From assembly GCA_022606135.1 (NCBI GenBank), contig JABYQN010000011.1:1798001-1862000 (forward strand): DNA of 64,000 nt. The letters are read 5' to 3'. This DNA comes from Fomes fomentarius (lineage: Eukaryota > Basidiomycota > Agaricomycetes > Polyporales > Polyporaceae). Under the pieces are notes generated by a model. It was given only the letters and a program-made list of their open reading frames with translations. It was not told the origin of the DNA and searched no databases. Position numbers and translations under genes: made by a program. This document shows positions 22,631 to 36,303 of the stretch, in pieces; positions within the stretch are counted from its first letter, which is position 1, and every line of letters starts with the position of its first letter.

Positions 22631-23065
22631 GGTCTCATGATTGATGCAAGTGGATGGAGATGGACGTGAGAGCGGTAGCTTGTTGTGGATAGGCGGAAAG
22701 AGAGGGCGAGGCTTAATTTTCCGATATACGGACAAGGGAGCGAGATGAGTAGGAGCGGAGTGAGCAGACACCATGACTGAATGTGAAGTCGAGACATCAA
22801 GGTTGCGTCCATATATATAAGCACCGGTGTTTACACATCGAGTCTCCTGCGTCACCGTTAGTATCAACTAGAAACAAGTGAAATATCTAATTCCGTCGTC
22901 GGACATAGTGTACATGTCCCAAATTGTTTGAATAATGAAACAAGAGTAATCTGCACAAATTTATCCGCAGCAGTATACATCTTCGCACTAAGACCTTTGA
23001 ATCCATATCGCAAACATAGACTGACAGATGCTGTGTGTACAACCTGCGGTCAAGCCAGGCTCAAT

Positions 23066-24339
23066 TCAACAGTTCTGTTTCTCTGACCTTGAGTTTGCTG
23101 CTTGCAAAGTACAATTGCGAATGCATTCTAGCTCTGCGAACACGGCGGCATGGCATTTGTCTGACAGGGATTCACTGATGACCCCTGTACCCACCAACAA
23201 AATTGCGATGAAGCCACATTGATTCAGCGAGAATGCACGCAGACTCAAGCGGGGCATTGGATGAATGATGACCTCTTTATTGAGCTGAATTTTCCATGAC
23301 ATGCCATAGGTAACAGTAAGAAGAGCTCGGGCGGTCCAAATGAGCCAAGGATTTGAGTCCTTAGAAGTGGTGTGCACCGAACTGTCAGAACCGTCAGGAA
23401 CAAGACCATGAGCTGCTGCGTTCATAGATCATGCCTAGTATCGAAATCAATGTGTACATAGGGCTAGAGACCGGTCAGAAGAGATCAGTGGTGTTAGAGC
23501 TCAAACATGCACAGATGTTGAAGTGTATAGGGGATCTCCGACCTGTGTACGAAAAGCCGGAGGACATGCAAAGGTTCATAGCGGATCTTGAATTGACGGA
23601 CGAAACATCAAATCCAGAGTCATAATCCGTGTTCAGGACTCTGCCCCAGAACTCTGCCGATACAATCAGTCAACGTACTTCCTGTACTCTCGCACACTAT
23701 CTATTGGTTACACTAGCAATTGACAGAGCTGAGGCGAGCTGTGCGTCCACCGAGCGGTCCGAGCCTGGGGTCCAGGAGAACACACTGAATACTGAGATAA
23801 TCTTCGAGCAAATGAGAACCTGCAACTTGCTCTTTACAGCACACAAAACCACTGCGACAACGCTCAAAGCCGGTGACTCAGATTTACGGTGCCATTGGTC
23901 TGCAGTAATAGTGGATTGTCATGGATATCCAAGAAATGCAGGGAAAGCGAAGTGATGGCCTGCCGAGGACGCCTGTGACCTCTTCCGTGATCTCATCCAC
24001 AATCCTGGAACTTGAGCGGCAGGTAATATGTTGTACCAGAGCTCCGTATACTTTGTCCCCAAAGAACTCGGTCATGTCTACAGCGACGAAACATTCCCTA
24101 TTCTGCAGCATTCTGCGATAGCACAAGTGCGTGAGGTCCAATGCATGCCCATGCACACACCTTGTCAGGATGACTTCAGCCGAGGCCCTGAGAGTAGTCA
24201 GATCCACTGCATCACACCTTGACAGATTCTGTCCGAACCCCTGCCCCTGTACGTGATGAGCTGCGCTTCGGGCCGTGGATTCGCTTGTATGTATAATTCT
24301 GGGGTTCAATAAACCGCTAGCCTCCATTCGCAATTTCAT
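23066..24339 (-). other. Unrecognised ORFs (unit 2 copies)
   Basis: Holds the unit 2 counterparts of the hydrophobic ORF (23066-23425, 3' end shifted by base losses near 23067 and 23112) and the 158-residue ORF (23884-24339, truncated to 151 codons by a base loss near 23888), with the 64-residue plus-strand ORF at 23431-23625 between them. None is identified. Confidence 0.25.
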
Positions 24340-24419
24340 ACGCCCGAGCAGGCCATGAGACTCGAATGTTCCTTTGCTTTTTGTTCAAATTCATGGATTC
24401 TGTTCCGTCTGGTACTGCA

Positions 24420-26960
24420 GAACACACCATACAGTATGTCAATTATGTGTACAAGTTTTGCATTGCAGAGTGCAATGCACGCATGCAGCGCACTTCCGGG
24501 CAGCATGTCATCATGATTTGCGTGGAATGCGACCCAGTCGCACCGTTTTACCCACAGCAGGAACATATCAATGAGCTCGCATGGGGAAACATATTGGCCA
24601 ACACGCGCTGTTGACCAATGTCGCTTGCTCGGTAAACACTCACAAGAAGTTCAAGCGAGCGGCGAACGGAGCAGCGCCAGCGCCAGCGTGGTGCATGATG
24701 TCTCGCAACATGTCATTTTGGCCTTGGGAATATTGAAACGGACAATACGATGGCGATGCGAGCTGTCGTGCGTGTCTGGCAGGTGGATATTTAGTCTGCT
24801 AGCATGCTCCCCATCCTCACCGTTCATCGACACCCTCCATTCCTGCTCCTCTACCCCCATCAAACTCGCTACTCGTGTATCCTGCTGCAAGCCTCTCCTC
24901 TCGACCTCGCCATGTCCTGCCTGTCCGCCGCCGCTCTGATGACGTTGAGGTGAGTCCGGCATGCGCATGTGTGCCGTCTGTCATGTTGTCGGTCGCTGAC
25001 AGGCGGCGTTCCGCAGCTCGTAGACTGCGATTAGTGCGGCGACATCACTGTGCGTACGTCTGTTGTTGTGCACAGACCGTCCCCCGAGCTCACTCACCGT
25101 CTTCCCTGCCCAGATTGCTCACGGCTTGACTGACATCTAGAGATGCTGTGGAAGCACTTGGTAAGTTCTATGCGTTGTCATAAAGCGCACAATCATACCT
25201 GAGTAGTCATCTTCACAGGCCATGCCGGACGTCCCAGACAACTTGCAGAGGATGTCCGGAGGATCAGTGAGGTCAGTACGCCGTGCTGAACGTCTCCATC
25301 ATCCTAACCGCTGACCAATTCATCATCTACTTACTAGTATGCACGCCCTGTCCAGCAATGGCACAAGTAAGCTTATCAGAACATTCGCACGATGTCCGGT
25401 GACTGACCTTGAGCCTCGGTTATGACCGGCCCAGGTGCAGCGGATGAGTTGTGGGTAGCAAACCCCCCGAAGAAGCCTGGTGTCGAATGCCATTCTGCAG
25501 GGTTGGGCGAGCGCCACAGGTTGGCCTCCGATTGGAGGAGGCCCAGGTTGACGTGAGGAAAACCAGGAGGAGGCGCGCCAGGCGATCTCCGAGCACAAGC
25601 TGATGATAGCGATCCTTGAGGACTCGTTGTCGTCGTCGCATGGCTGCTGACGGGTACGGGCGCAACCGAGCAGCGACCGGCAGGAGTGGTGACGACCTCC
25701 GAGTCGTTGTCGTCGGCGCGCAGTGCGGACGACCGGAGGACAGCTTCGCACTCCGCCATACTTCCCAAGACAGCCGCAGCCGGGTCCTGTGCAGATTTGT
25801 CCATCTGTATGTAGTCGCTTCGTGTGCTCGCACTTGGTTGAGTGCCGTGAGCACGAGCACCATGCCAGCGCGGGCTGTGCGTGTCTTCACAGTTGGCGGT
25901 TCATGGGAATGGTAGAGGCGGCGGTGTGCAGAGTGCATGGCAATGCCTGCCGCTCATAGACGTCTTCCAGGCCCGCGCCGTTGCATCTGCAGAGGAAGTC
26001 GGCCCGGGAGGCAGTCAGTGGGACTGTCGTGAATGGTAGATGCCGTCGGCAGACGTGTCTAATCCGGAAATGGGGGGAGAGAGAGGGTCATACGTATTAG
26101 GGGACTGCGGAGGTGGGGACGCGGACAGAGGCATTCCTGCATGAGGCGGCGACATCAAGATGCCGTGAGATTGCTTCGGGGACGAGATGGACGCTCGTCT
26201 GTTTGCGCAAAAACGTGTGCTTCGGGTAGATTGTGGCTTAGTACGACTACCTGACATACTTGGAGAGTACTGCGTCGTTTTGCCGACGAGATCTACAGAA
26301 TCTTACTTACCAGGGGACGAGGGCCCTTTCCAGTGTGTTCTGTGTGAACGCCGCATCTGTTTTTATAGACAGTAGTATACAATGCCTTATGTACAGTTTT
26401 GTGTGAGATAGAGTGCAGAGACAGCCGACGTGGCTTGTACAAGATGTCGCGTCGAGGCAGTGCGATAGCGCCCATGAAACGCAAAGAAAGCGGTCGTTTG
26501 AGTGGATTATTGGAAGACGTCGGAGGGTGCGAGAAGCGTCGCGTTCAGTGTAATTTGCACGGCTACATAGATATCTGTGTTAGAGTGACGGAACGAATAC
26601 AAGAGATATGAGAAATCTGGTGCTTACCATGACTGATTTCGACCCTGTGCGATCAAGTGTACAGACGGCTGCGTCGTTCTGGCTCATGCGGTGTAGAATG
26701 AGATATGAGCCGTTCCTGCGAGATGGACACATGAAGGAGTGATGAATGGCCGGCGAGTTCATGGGATGGGAGAGCCTACCACAGTCGCGAAAATGAGCCA
26801 GGCGGGATAGATACGGTAACTATAAGGTTTCCTCCAGTCGCGCGGCTCGTTAAAGCGAGGACAAGCTTGAAGGGCAGTAGACCGAGAAGCAGACGGGACA
26901 CGAAACGTGTCCGGCGAAGGGTTGATTCGAATACTGAGCACGGGACTCCTGTAATGAGGT
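24420..26960. other. Indel-dense block in unit 3, probable consensus artefact
   Basis: Relative to units 1, 2 and 4 this stretch lacks single bases every 10-40 positions, for example AACACACCATAC against AACACAACCATAC and CAGCGCCAGCGCC against CAGCGCCCAGCGCCC. Many losses fall exactly where units 2 and 4 differ, as if a consensus caller dropped discordant columns (26630-26690 is the clearest). Any gene reading in this block, including the unit 3 copy of the spliced unknown gene (from 24912), cannot be trusted. Confidence 0.8.
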
Positions 26961-27560
26961 TCTCCTGTAAATGATTCAATTAGATCATGGACTGATATTG
27001 GGGTAGTTTTCTTCATGGTATACATACCACGAACGGAACTTGCGTCGTATAGGATGCAATAGGCGCCCGTGGAACGCAACGACACGATCGTTTTGGCCGG
27101 ATTCTGGACGATGTCGGAGGGGCGCGAGAACGGTCGTGTTCGGCGCAGAATGTCCATGGCTACATAAATATTTGTGTTAGCAAGCGATGCGGAGTATATC
27201 AGAAGATTTATGACAGGATCTGGTGCTTACCTGTGATTGATGTGTACCCTGTGAGCGATCACGGTCGAGCACAGACGTGCTGAGCGTATGTGATGGCTGA
27301 TGCGGTGTGCATAAATTGAGATATAAACCGATCCTGTGCGATTGACGTGTGAGAGAGCGATGATTGGCCGGCGGCGAGGTCGTGAGATGGCTGAGCCTAC
27401 TGCGGCGGGATAGGTACAGTAAGTATAAGGTTTCCTCCAGTCGCGATGAGACTCCCACTCGGTAAAGCGAGGGCAAGCTTGAAGGGCAGTTGAGCTGAGA
27501 AGTAGAGAAGAGGAATAGGGAATGGGACACGAAAACGAGTCGGCGAAGGTTGATCGTGAG
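26440..27560. repeat. Nested ~0.6-kb direct repeat pair (unit 3)
   Basis: Counterpart of 2427-3600. Block A (about 26440-26930) lies inside the indel-dense stretch and is shortened; block B (about 27035-27560) is nearly identical to unit 2. Confidence 0.75.
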
Positions 27561-27609
27561 CGGAAGGGGTCGTGAGCGAGAAGGGGTCGAAAGGACTGAT
27601 GAATAACTG

Positions 27610-28313
27610 ACCGAAATCGAGGACGTGTTGGAACTGTCCTTCCGACACGCCGTCCTGGTAGAAGATGATCCGCTTGGGATCGGGCGACTTCCTGTCCGCC
27701 TTCGTCTGGTAGGTGCGATAGATTCCGAGGATCTTGAGGGCCATATCCTATAGATCGTCGATCATCTCCTGCCGCGATGTCTGCACGCAGCACTCGGCGA
27801 GGTACTTAGCCGTGTCGGAGTCGACGTTGCCCACCAGCGCGGTGAACGATGGGCGGCCGTCAGCACCAGGAGCCGGATGAATCACGTCAGCGCTGTTACC
27901 ATATGAGAAAGTGTTTGCGTTTGCGCACACATTCAGTCAACACTCACCTCATCACGACTGTCGGGTTGTGTGGGTCCGTGAGCACAGGGACGGACCGTGC
28001 GTTGGGAATTGTGTTGATACCGCCCATCTTCACGATGATCCTGTGGGAATTCGTCAATACCACATTCAGCGGCAAGCATCGAGGCTAACCCACTCTAAGC
28101 ACACGTTCGCGAATACTGCTCATTCGCGCGGACACACTTCGCGCTCTGGAGGCACTGAGTTGCCACTCCGTGGGTGATGTCGCCAAAGCTGTGATATGGA
28201 GCACAGGAGTCCTCGGATCCGCCAACTTGGAGGATAGTATGAACGTCCTTCGGAGGCATTGCGGAGAGAAGTTGGTCGGACTGAGTGCGAACACCAATGA
28301 GGATGGGAGCTGG
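27610..28313 (-). pseudogene. Argonaute PIWI-domain relic (unit 3)
   Basis: Almost identical to the unit 2 relic: YHSFGDITHGVATQC, VKMGGINTIP, ADVIHPAPGADGRPSF, the shared TAG at about 27748, and IIFYQDGVSEGQFQHVLDF, after which the domain is cut. Confidence 0.85.
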
Positions 28314-29142
28314 TGGGTGTGGAGCGTGTGAGACGCGTGCGTAAGGGCGCCTATAGGCGACTTCGTGTCGAGGGGCCAGGGGAGGGATATTTTTAGCGGG
28401 GTGGACAAGAGGCAAGGCTGTGGATCGAGCGATTGGGACGAGTCCAAGCAAGGGACGGAGGGACAGAGAGCGAGAACGAGGCAGATGAGCGCAGAGCGCG
28501 GACAGGCAGCGACCGTCACTCGGTGTGTGCGTCATGCCTGTCACTCTCTGGCGCCAGTCCGCGCTCCACAGATACCACGACAGCTGGCGCACCGGAGCGA
28601 CTGTGATCCGTTGAGTAGTACATGCGTGAGGTGGATTGCATCCGGAAATGGGTACATACCTCCCTATCAGCCTGAACGACAGTGGACGCTAACCTCATCG
28701 ACGTTCCCTGTCGCTTCATCGTGTGGGTTCTCTCCCTCTACCTCTCTCTCCCTCCAGCTAAGTTCGCAAATCCTGTTCTCCATCTGTAGGATTCTTCTAT
28801 ACAGGCAGGTGCACTTCGAGTTCGTGCTTTCGTTTCAGGCGATGACCGCGGCTAGAATGATGAAACTTGGTTCGGGTCCTCGCACATTCCTTAGCCTATC
28901 GGGTCTGTCAACGATGAATGTTGAGGCTTTAGCCTGACAACTTGACGTAGGTCTATCTTGACTCCGTCGGCGCTCTGACTTCACATTTGTCCTACACCGA
29001 CCTTAATCCAGTCTAGCCTCGTGCTTCTCGTGCACGGACCTGTCCGGAACCCTGCTTCTCCATGCCCATTGCTGGTCCCCGTCTTTCCTTGTAACTGATC
29101 TTAACAGCCTTCGAGCCAACCCTCGTGAAGTTTGAACTCATC

Positions 29143-31202
29143 ATGATGACCGCAAGTCTCCTACAAGTGCGCGAAGAAGAGAACTCATCAGCGCTGGGCA
29201 CTCCTGTGCCTCTCACTGACCATGCACTTTCTGTATCTATGCCAACATGGAGAGACACCATCCGATACATGGAACGAGACAGACGGGTCCTCGACGCCTT
29301 GCTCTCGGGCTATCCGCGTTTTTTCATACCCCTGAACGTCCGGAAGGTGAGTGATTCCACTGTACCCCCGTTACACTCGCTCACACGAGCCATCCGTCAC
29401 TCACGTAGCTGGAGAAGGTCTGCGAGCAGAAGTTCGGTGCACCAGGCGAACGATGCCTTCTCTTCCCCAGCCGCAAGCTCGCAGAACAGTGCCGCGCCTT
29501 CGTCACTGATCTCTCTACGCAAGCGGGCTCTCCCATCCCTATCCATCTCGCACACTTCACTATCTCAGCTGCTTCGAACGGCGACCATTCGATTCCTGAC
29601 GAGGAACTACACATCGTCCTGTTCCCCGAGACCGCCTCTGAGCTTGCGAAAGAGTTCTGGATGCACACAGGCACCGGTATATCCTCCCGCCGCGCCGTCC
29701 GTTGCCAGCTCCTCCTTGGAGAGGACGCCGTCAGGGCTGACACGTTCAGTTGCAAAACGAGAGGCGCTCAGGCCGAGTGTGGTAGGACTGGGGATGGTGG
29801 CTTCCATAACGTCGCACGGACACGAGGGGTGGCGGAGCCCCCACTCGGCTCGGGTGCGGTTGCCAAGCTTGCAATACGGCGCCGCATTGCAGGTTTGCTT
29901 CGCAGGGACGCAAGGGCTTGGAGTCCAGGTGACGGCGGATACCTGAACGGACACGGACTGTGCGAGCAAGCTGCCAACGGCGTGGCGTCGGGCGATGTTT
30001 GGCTTTTCCCTGCCGGGATGTCAGCGATCTGGCACGCGCATCAACTGTGCATGGGCCTGCGACCCGGAGCGGAGAGCATATGCTTCGGGTGTGTCTCCCT
30101 TCCTTTAAATCTCCCCCGTGCGCATAGTGGCTGAGCGCTGTGAACGCGCAGGTTTCCCTACGTGGACACTTACAAGTGTCTCGAGAAGTGGGGTCCCGGA
30201 GTGCACTTCTATGGAAGCGGATCTGATGACGACATCGACGCCCTCGAGAGCTTCCTTCGGCAAGAGAAGCAGAATTCGCCTACCTGGTCTATCTCCGCGC
30301 TCTTCACCGAGTTCCCGTTCAATCCTCGCTTGCGGTCGCCGAACCTACCAAGGCTGCGTGAGCTGGCAGACAAGTACGACTTCCCGATTATTGTGGACGA
30401 CACAGTCGGGAACTTCGCGAACGTGGACGTCCTGCCTTATGCTGATATACTCGTCACAAGTCTGAGTAAGATATTCAGTGGTGACGCAAATGTCATGGGT
30501 GGGAGGTATGCACCTATTTGACCGCTCTTGCGATTTCTGCCACCTTGACTGATCGTATCTCGCAGTCTGGTTATCAATCCGAGAGGCAGATACAACGCCA
30601 AACTGAAAACCCATCTGGCCGAGACCTTCGAAGACACCTACTTCGAAGAAGACGCAATAAAGATGGAGCTCAACTCACGCGACTTCCACGCCCGCAACGC
30701 CGTGATCGACGCGAACACCCTTGCCGTCTGCGAATTCCTGCGCTCTCGCTCACTCGGCGCCCCCTCCATCGCGAACTCCACGACAACCTCGGGCAGACTC
30801 GCGATCAAAGACGTCTTCTACCCCAAATGGATGACGCGCGACAACTACGATGCGTGCCGCGCTCGTGATGCCGACGGACAGCCCTTGGGAGGGTACGGCG
30901 GACTGTTCTCGCTGACGTTCGTCTCCTTGGCGGCGTCACGCGCGTTCTTCGACGCGCTCCCGTGCGCGAAGGGCCCGAGTCTGGGCACGAACTTCACGTT
31001 GTCGTGCCCGTACACGATCATTGCACATTACTGGGAGCTGGAGTGGGCGGCGAGTTGGGGCGTCGAGGAGGGACTGGTGAGGATCAGTGTGGGCATGGAG
31101 GACAAAGAGACGTTGTTGCGGTGGGTCGGAAAGGCGTTGTGTGCTGCGGAGGCGGTCGTCGAAGAAGTGAGGAAAGGGAGGAGACAGAGAACAGGTGGGT
31201 GA
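29143..31202 (+). CDS. STR2: Cystathionine gamma-synthase (unit 3)
   Basis: Exons 29143-29346, 29409-30088, 30152-30505 and 30566-31202 join to 624 residues, fully open. Compared with unit 1 it lacks one glutamate (GED against GEED), has NPRGRYNAKL where unit 1 has NPRSRNAKL, and carries several conservative changes. The PLP-lysine motif SLSKIFSGD, FPAGMSAIWHAH and GPSLGTNFTLSCPYT are intact. Function as for unit 1. Confidence 0.9.
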
Positions 31203-31329
31203 GCTTGGTCGCATCATCCCGGGGCGGTGGCACTTGTTTTTCCATGCAGCGGGTATCATAGTTGCTGTTGCGCGCTATCCAATGGGCAGCTGGAGATCTT
31301 CCGGATCGATCAGTTGCCTCTGTCTCGTT

Positions 31330-31520
31330 TATAGGCAGTAGTACTCTTCATAGTCAATACTCCTCTTCATACTCGTACTCTTCATAGCTCATACTCTTCA
31401 TGCTCATACTCTGCATACTCGTACTCTGCATACTCGTACTCTTCAAGGTCAGTACTACTCTTCATACTTGTACTTGTCATACTCGTATTCTGCATAGTCA
31501 GCAGTACCGTTCATACTCTG
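31330..31520. repeat. TCATACTCGTACTCT-type minisatellite (unit 3)
   Basis: Same expanded form as in unit 2, downstream of the synthase gene. Confidence 0.85.
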
Positions 31521-31985
31521 TCCCGGCAGGCCGACCGGTGGTGAGGATCTCATATTCCACTCTCACAGTCACGCTCAACAGCAGAAAAAAATATAAGGGC
31601 GAAATCAGACATGTAATCTAGTCATATCACTACATACACACATGCATACAAACAGAGAGAACAAAGCAAGGAAAGGAAAGACGAGACAGGGAGACGAGCA
31701 CAGAGTCCCTCCAAAGTCCGTTTCCGCACGTCCAAAGTCGTGGGCGCTTACATGACATTAGCCATGCATCCGCGCGCGGCGTCACGCGTGCCGGTCCACT
31801 CTCTGCTACCACCACCATGCACGCCCCGGTGAGCACTCTGCTTGACTCATAGACGGCTTTCTGGGGATGCGCTTGGGAATCTGTCTTGAATAGCACGACA
31901 ATAGCCCAAATCTAGGAGGGCGCGGACCAGGACTTGGGATGGACATAGCAGCGACAGAACAGATGAGTGTACAGTACCTGGTAAG

Positions 31986-32070
31986 TCTCGCGCCCTCTCG
32001 TTCGCGCCTCCCCCTCTCGTTCGCGCCTCCCCCTCTCATTTGCACCTCCCATCTCATTCGCGTCTTCTCT
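31986..32070. repeat. Pyrimidine-rich minisatellite (unit 3)
   Basis: Matches the unit 2 form, but its C runs are one base longer (CCTCCCCCTCTC against CCTCCCCTCTC). Confidence 0.75.
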
Positions 32071-32707
32071 TGTTCATGCCTCCCCCATGAACACTGCCCC
32101 ACTTGACTGTCCCTAGAACATTCTCCGTCGCTCATGTTTTGGGATGAGAATGTATCGGTGAGTCCTCGTACTACGTTTGAAGACATCTGGTGAGTCACGG
32201 CCTGACATGACCACATGGAGACCACGCAATCCCTCGTTAGTCTAGTGATGAACAGACACATCAACGAGCTGCTCACCATGCTGGTGTGACGGCTATGACT
32301 CCTGGCAGATCTCGCTCTGACTTTGCCATGGCCAGAGAGACCGTCGGGAATGCAGGAGCGAGAGGTGAGTAGACTAAATGGTATGTACAACTCACCGACC
32401 CATTTCTTGCCTGTAAACATATGCCGCGATCTGTGTTCCACAGGTACGTGTCCAGTGTGAGACCTGAAGAGTGAGATCAGCGACATCTTGCTATAAGGTA
32501 AGCGAGGAGGATGAGTGAGTACGTCCCTGCTTGGACACATGTCCGTGCTTGAAAATGGACCACAGCCGGATCTGGCCTTGGGACTGCGTCGATCGTGTCA
32601 AGGGCTCACGTAGGTGGCATTTGGATATGCTAAGACCTCGTTACAATGTGTCTGAAGACTGTATGACATGAATGACAAGACGTAAAAGTAAGGAAACAAA
32701 ATCTTAC

Positions 32708-33545
32708 GGGTGTTGTCATCGGCCACACCTCTGATGAGCCTCTCTATCAGCTTCCCAGGCTCGCGTCCTGTGCACGCAACTAAGAATAAGCGCCAAGGAC
32801 ACCGTCAACATTTGTGGAGAACTGTGGAGGTCAGTCCGAGGTTAGGTCAGTGACATTGTTCAGGTCATAAGAGGAGGTTCACACTTGATGACCGTCTGGT
32901 CTTCGCTGCAGCATGTAGGCACATCTCTAGTTAGCGGACACTACAACAGTAAGTCTGCAATGCACCAACAGACTCACCTTCACGTGCAGCATGGTCGTCA
33001 CTTGACTCACAGGGTACCGCTCCCACAGGCTTGAGGAACTGCTGCAATCGATGTGCACGTCTTCACCTTGGTATCTCTCCTAGACGCACTCGGACTTGCT
33101 TCAGGACTGTAGGATGGCTACACGCATGTCACGATCAGAGCTGAATCATACTGAATTGATATGAAACAACGAGGACATACCTGCTGGCTGAACACGAACT
33201 TCACCGCCGGCCCTGCGTGTTTGTCAACCGGAGTTGTGCTCAGCTTCTGGTGAGACCCCTTGTGCTGTTGTACACGCCCGAGTCTGAGATATGGAATGGG
33301 AATGTCAATAAACCAGTCGTGCCATGAAGCAACCAGCACAGTCACACATTCTGTGATGATACACACCCTACACAGTGCACGCCAGCCTTCTTGCTCCGCT
33401 CGTGCACATTTGACATGCATGAGAACTCCGATGGCTTAAACCCAACTTGTCTGATGTGCAGAAGGACATGGATAACACAAGCTTGATCATGCTGTGGTGC
33501 TTGGGCGTGAACCCTGTCCAGAGCATGTTGTCGTCCATCTGCGGA
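32708..33545 (-). CDS. Traces of the unidentified multi-exon gene (unit 3)
   Basis: Counterpart of 8667-9504 and essentially identical to unit 2, including the upstream TAA. The large exon ends at 33181 with donor GTATGT. Confidence 0.28.
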
Positions 33546-34013
33546 TGGATCTTTTCATGGGATAATGCATGTGTCTTGAGAGCAGTGAGCTGCAGGGGAT
33601 GAGGTATGCGAAGTTGGAAGGGCGAGTCTAGAGACAGGGATGAGCGTGAGGGAAGCAGTCAGGAGAGAATACGAGTATCCAAGTATCGTGTTGAGCACGG
33701 CCATGTCCCGTGTCTGTCTGAAGGGGCAGTGCAGCTTACACGTAGCATGGTCGACCGGTCTGGACCCAGGAGCAGCACGGCAAGCGATCATGCAATTAAC
33801 CGCCTGATTGTCTGACTCCACTCTGTCACATCTACCCGAGCTTGTGACAGACATACATGGCCAGAATCCTGCGACACGCACAAGAAGATACAGTAGATGT
33901 GCCAGAGGCTCTGTGCCATGCCTCTCTCTCCCAGTTATGATTCAATCCAGCGCAGACTCTCCTACACGGCTTCATATGCAGGTCAATCTTGTGGCAGTGC
34001 ATCAGGATCAAAT

Positions 34014-34585
34014 TCAAGTGTCGTACAACCCTGACCAGACAAACATGGAATCACGCGAGAGTTCCTCATACGTAATCCGCTCAACCTCCCGCTCCACATC
34101 CGAGTCTACATCCTTGGCACTCGACGGTCCTGCCCTCTTGTGATGTCCGCGCTCGCTCCTGCCGATATTGCGGTTCTCATACCGGTGCACTGGTGCAGGG
34201 AAGAGTTTACCCGGACACGCATTCAGCTCACTCTCCCGAGCAGCCCCGACCTCCTCCGGAGTCGCCCTGTCAAAGTAGAGTTTCGGTGGATTGGACTTGA
34301 GAAGGTGGAGGAGCTGTCGAAGGTCGCACAGACGGGCGCTGCTGAGGTTCTGAAAGACAATGTGCTCTGGCCAGCCACGGAGAGCAAGCTCATATGCAAG
34401 GAAGATCTGTTTGCAGAAGCGGCTGACAGAATATTGCATTCGGAGATCTCGTGCGCCGGTAGCATCGACTAGATAAATGGTGAGGAATGCAGAAATCAGA
34501 AAGTGTCCAAGAACGTACCAAGCATGCCATCTAGACGTCTGCGGACCTCGTGTTTGAGTGCTGCAACAGATGACGTGTTCTCCAT
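34014..34585 (-). CDS. Small two-exon protein of unknown function (unit 3)
   Basis: Third copy of the 173-residue protein: exon 1 34585-34519, exon 2 34468-34014. The frame and the GWPEHIVF motif are intact. TATATATA lies at about 34770. Confidence 0.58.
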
Positions 34586-35010
34586 GGTCTCATGATTGAT
34601 GCAAGTGGATGGAGATGGACGTGAGAGCGGTAGCTTGTTGTGGATAGGCGGAAAGAGAGGGCGAGGCTTAATTTTCCGATATACAGGACAAGGGGAGCGA
34701 GATGAGTAGGAGCGGGAGTGAGCAGACACCATGGACTGAATGTGAAGTCGAGACATCAAGGTTGCGTCCATATATATAAGCCACCGGTGTTTACACATCG
34801 AGTCTCCTGCGTCACCGTTAGTATCAACTAGAAACAAGTGAAATATCTAATTCCGTCGTCGGACATAGTGTACATGTCCCAAATTGTTTGAATAATGAAA
34901 CAAGAGTAATCTGCACAAATTTATCCGCAGCAGGTATACATCTTCGCACTAAGACCTTTGAATCCATATCGCAAACATAGACTGACAGATGCTGTGTGTA
35001 CAACCTGCGG

Positions 35011-36303
35011 TCAAGCCAGGCTCAATTCAAACAGTTCTGTTTCTCTGACCTTGAGTTTGCTGCTTGCAAAGTACAATTGCGACATGCATTCTAGCTCTGC
35101 GAACACGGCGGCATGGCATTTGTCCGACAGGGATTCACTGATGACCCCTGTACCCACCAACAAAATTGCGATGAAGCCACATTGATTCAGCGAGAATGCA
35201 TGCAGACTCAAGCGGGGCATTGGATGAATGATGACCTCTTTATTGAGCTGAATTTTCCATGACATGCCATAGGTAACAGTAAGAAGAGCTCGGGCGGTCC
35301 AAATGAGCCAAGGATTTGAGTCCTTAGAAGCGGTGTGCACCGAACTGTCGGAACCGTCAGGAACAAGACCATGAGCTGCTGCGTTCATAGATTATGCCTA
35401 GTATCGAAATCAATGTGTACATAGGGCTAGAGACCGGTCAGAAGAGATCAGTGGTGTTAGAGCTCAAACATGCACAGATGTTGAAGTGTATAGGGGATCT
35501 CCAGCCTGTGTACGAAAAGCCGGAGGACATGCAAAGGTTCATAGCGGATCTTGAATTGACGGACGAAACATCAAATCCAGAGTCATAATCCGTGTTCAGG
35601 ACTCTGCCCCAGAACTCTGCCGATAAAATCAGTCAACGTACTTCCTGTACTCTCGCACACTATCTATTGGTTACACTAGCAATTGACAGAGCTGAGGCGA
35701 GCTGTGCGTCCACCGAGCGGTCCGAGCCTGGGGTCCAGGAGAACACACTGAATACTGAGATAATCTTCGATGAAATGAGAACCTGCAACTCGCTCTTTAC
35801 AGCACACGAAAACACTGCGACAATGCTCAAAGCCGGTGACTCAGATTTACGGGCCCCATTGGTCTGCAGTAATAGTGGATTGTCATGGATATCCAAGAAA
35901 CGCAGGGAAAGCGAAGCGATGGCCTGCCGAGGACGCCTGTGACCTCTTCCGTGATCTCATCCACAATCCTGGAACTTGAGCGGCAGGTAATATGTTGTAC
36001 CAGAGCTCCGTATACTTTGTCCCCAAAGAACTCGGTCATGGCTACAGCGAGGAAACATTCCCTATTCTGCAGCATTCTGCGATAGCACAAGTGCGTGAGG
36101 TCCAATGCATGCCCATGCACACACCTTGTCAGGATGACTTCAGCCGAGGCCCTGAGAGTAGTCAGATCCACTGCATCGCACCTTGACAGATTCTGTCCGA
36201 ACCCCTGCCCCTGTACGTGATGAGCTGCGCTTCGGGCCGTGGATTCGCTTGTATGTATAATTCTGGGGTTCAATAAACCGCTAGCCTCCATTCGCAATTT
36301 CAT
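35011..36303 (-). other. Unrecognised ORFs (unit 3 copies)
   Basis: Unit 3 counterparts of the 125-codon hydrophobic ORF (35011-35388), the 64-residue plus-strand ORF (35394-35588) and the 158-codon ORF (35827-36303), all open. This stretch has more substitutions against units 1 and 2 than the synthase region does. No product identified. Confidence 0.25.
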
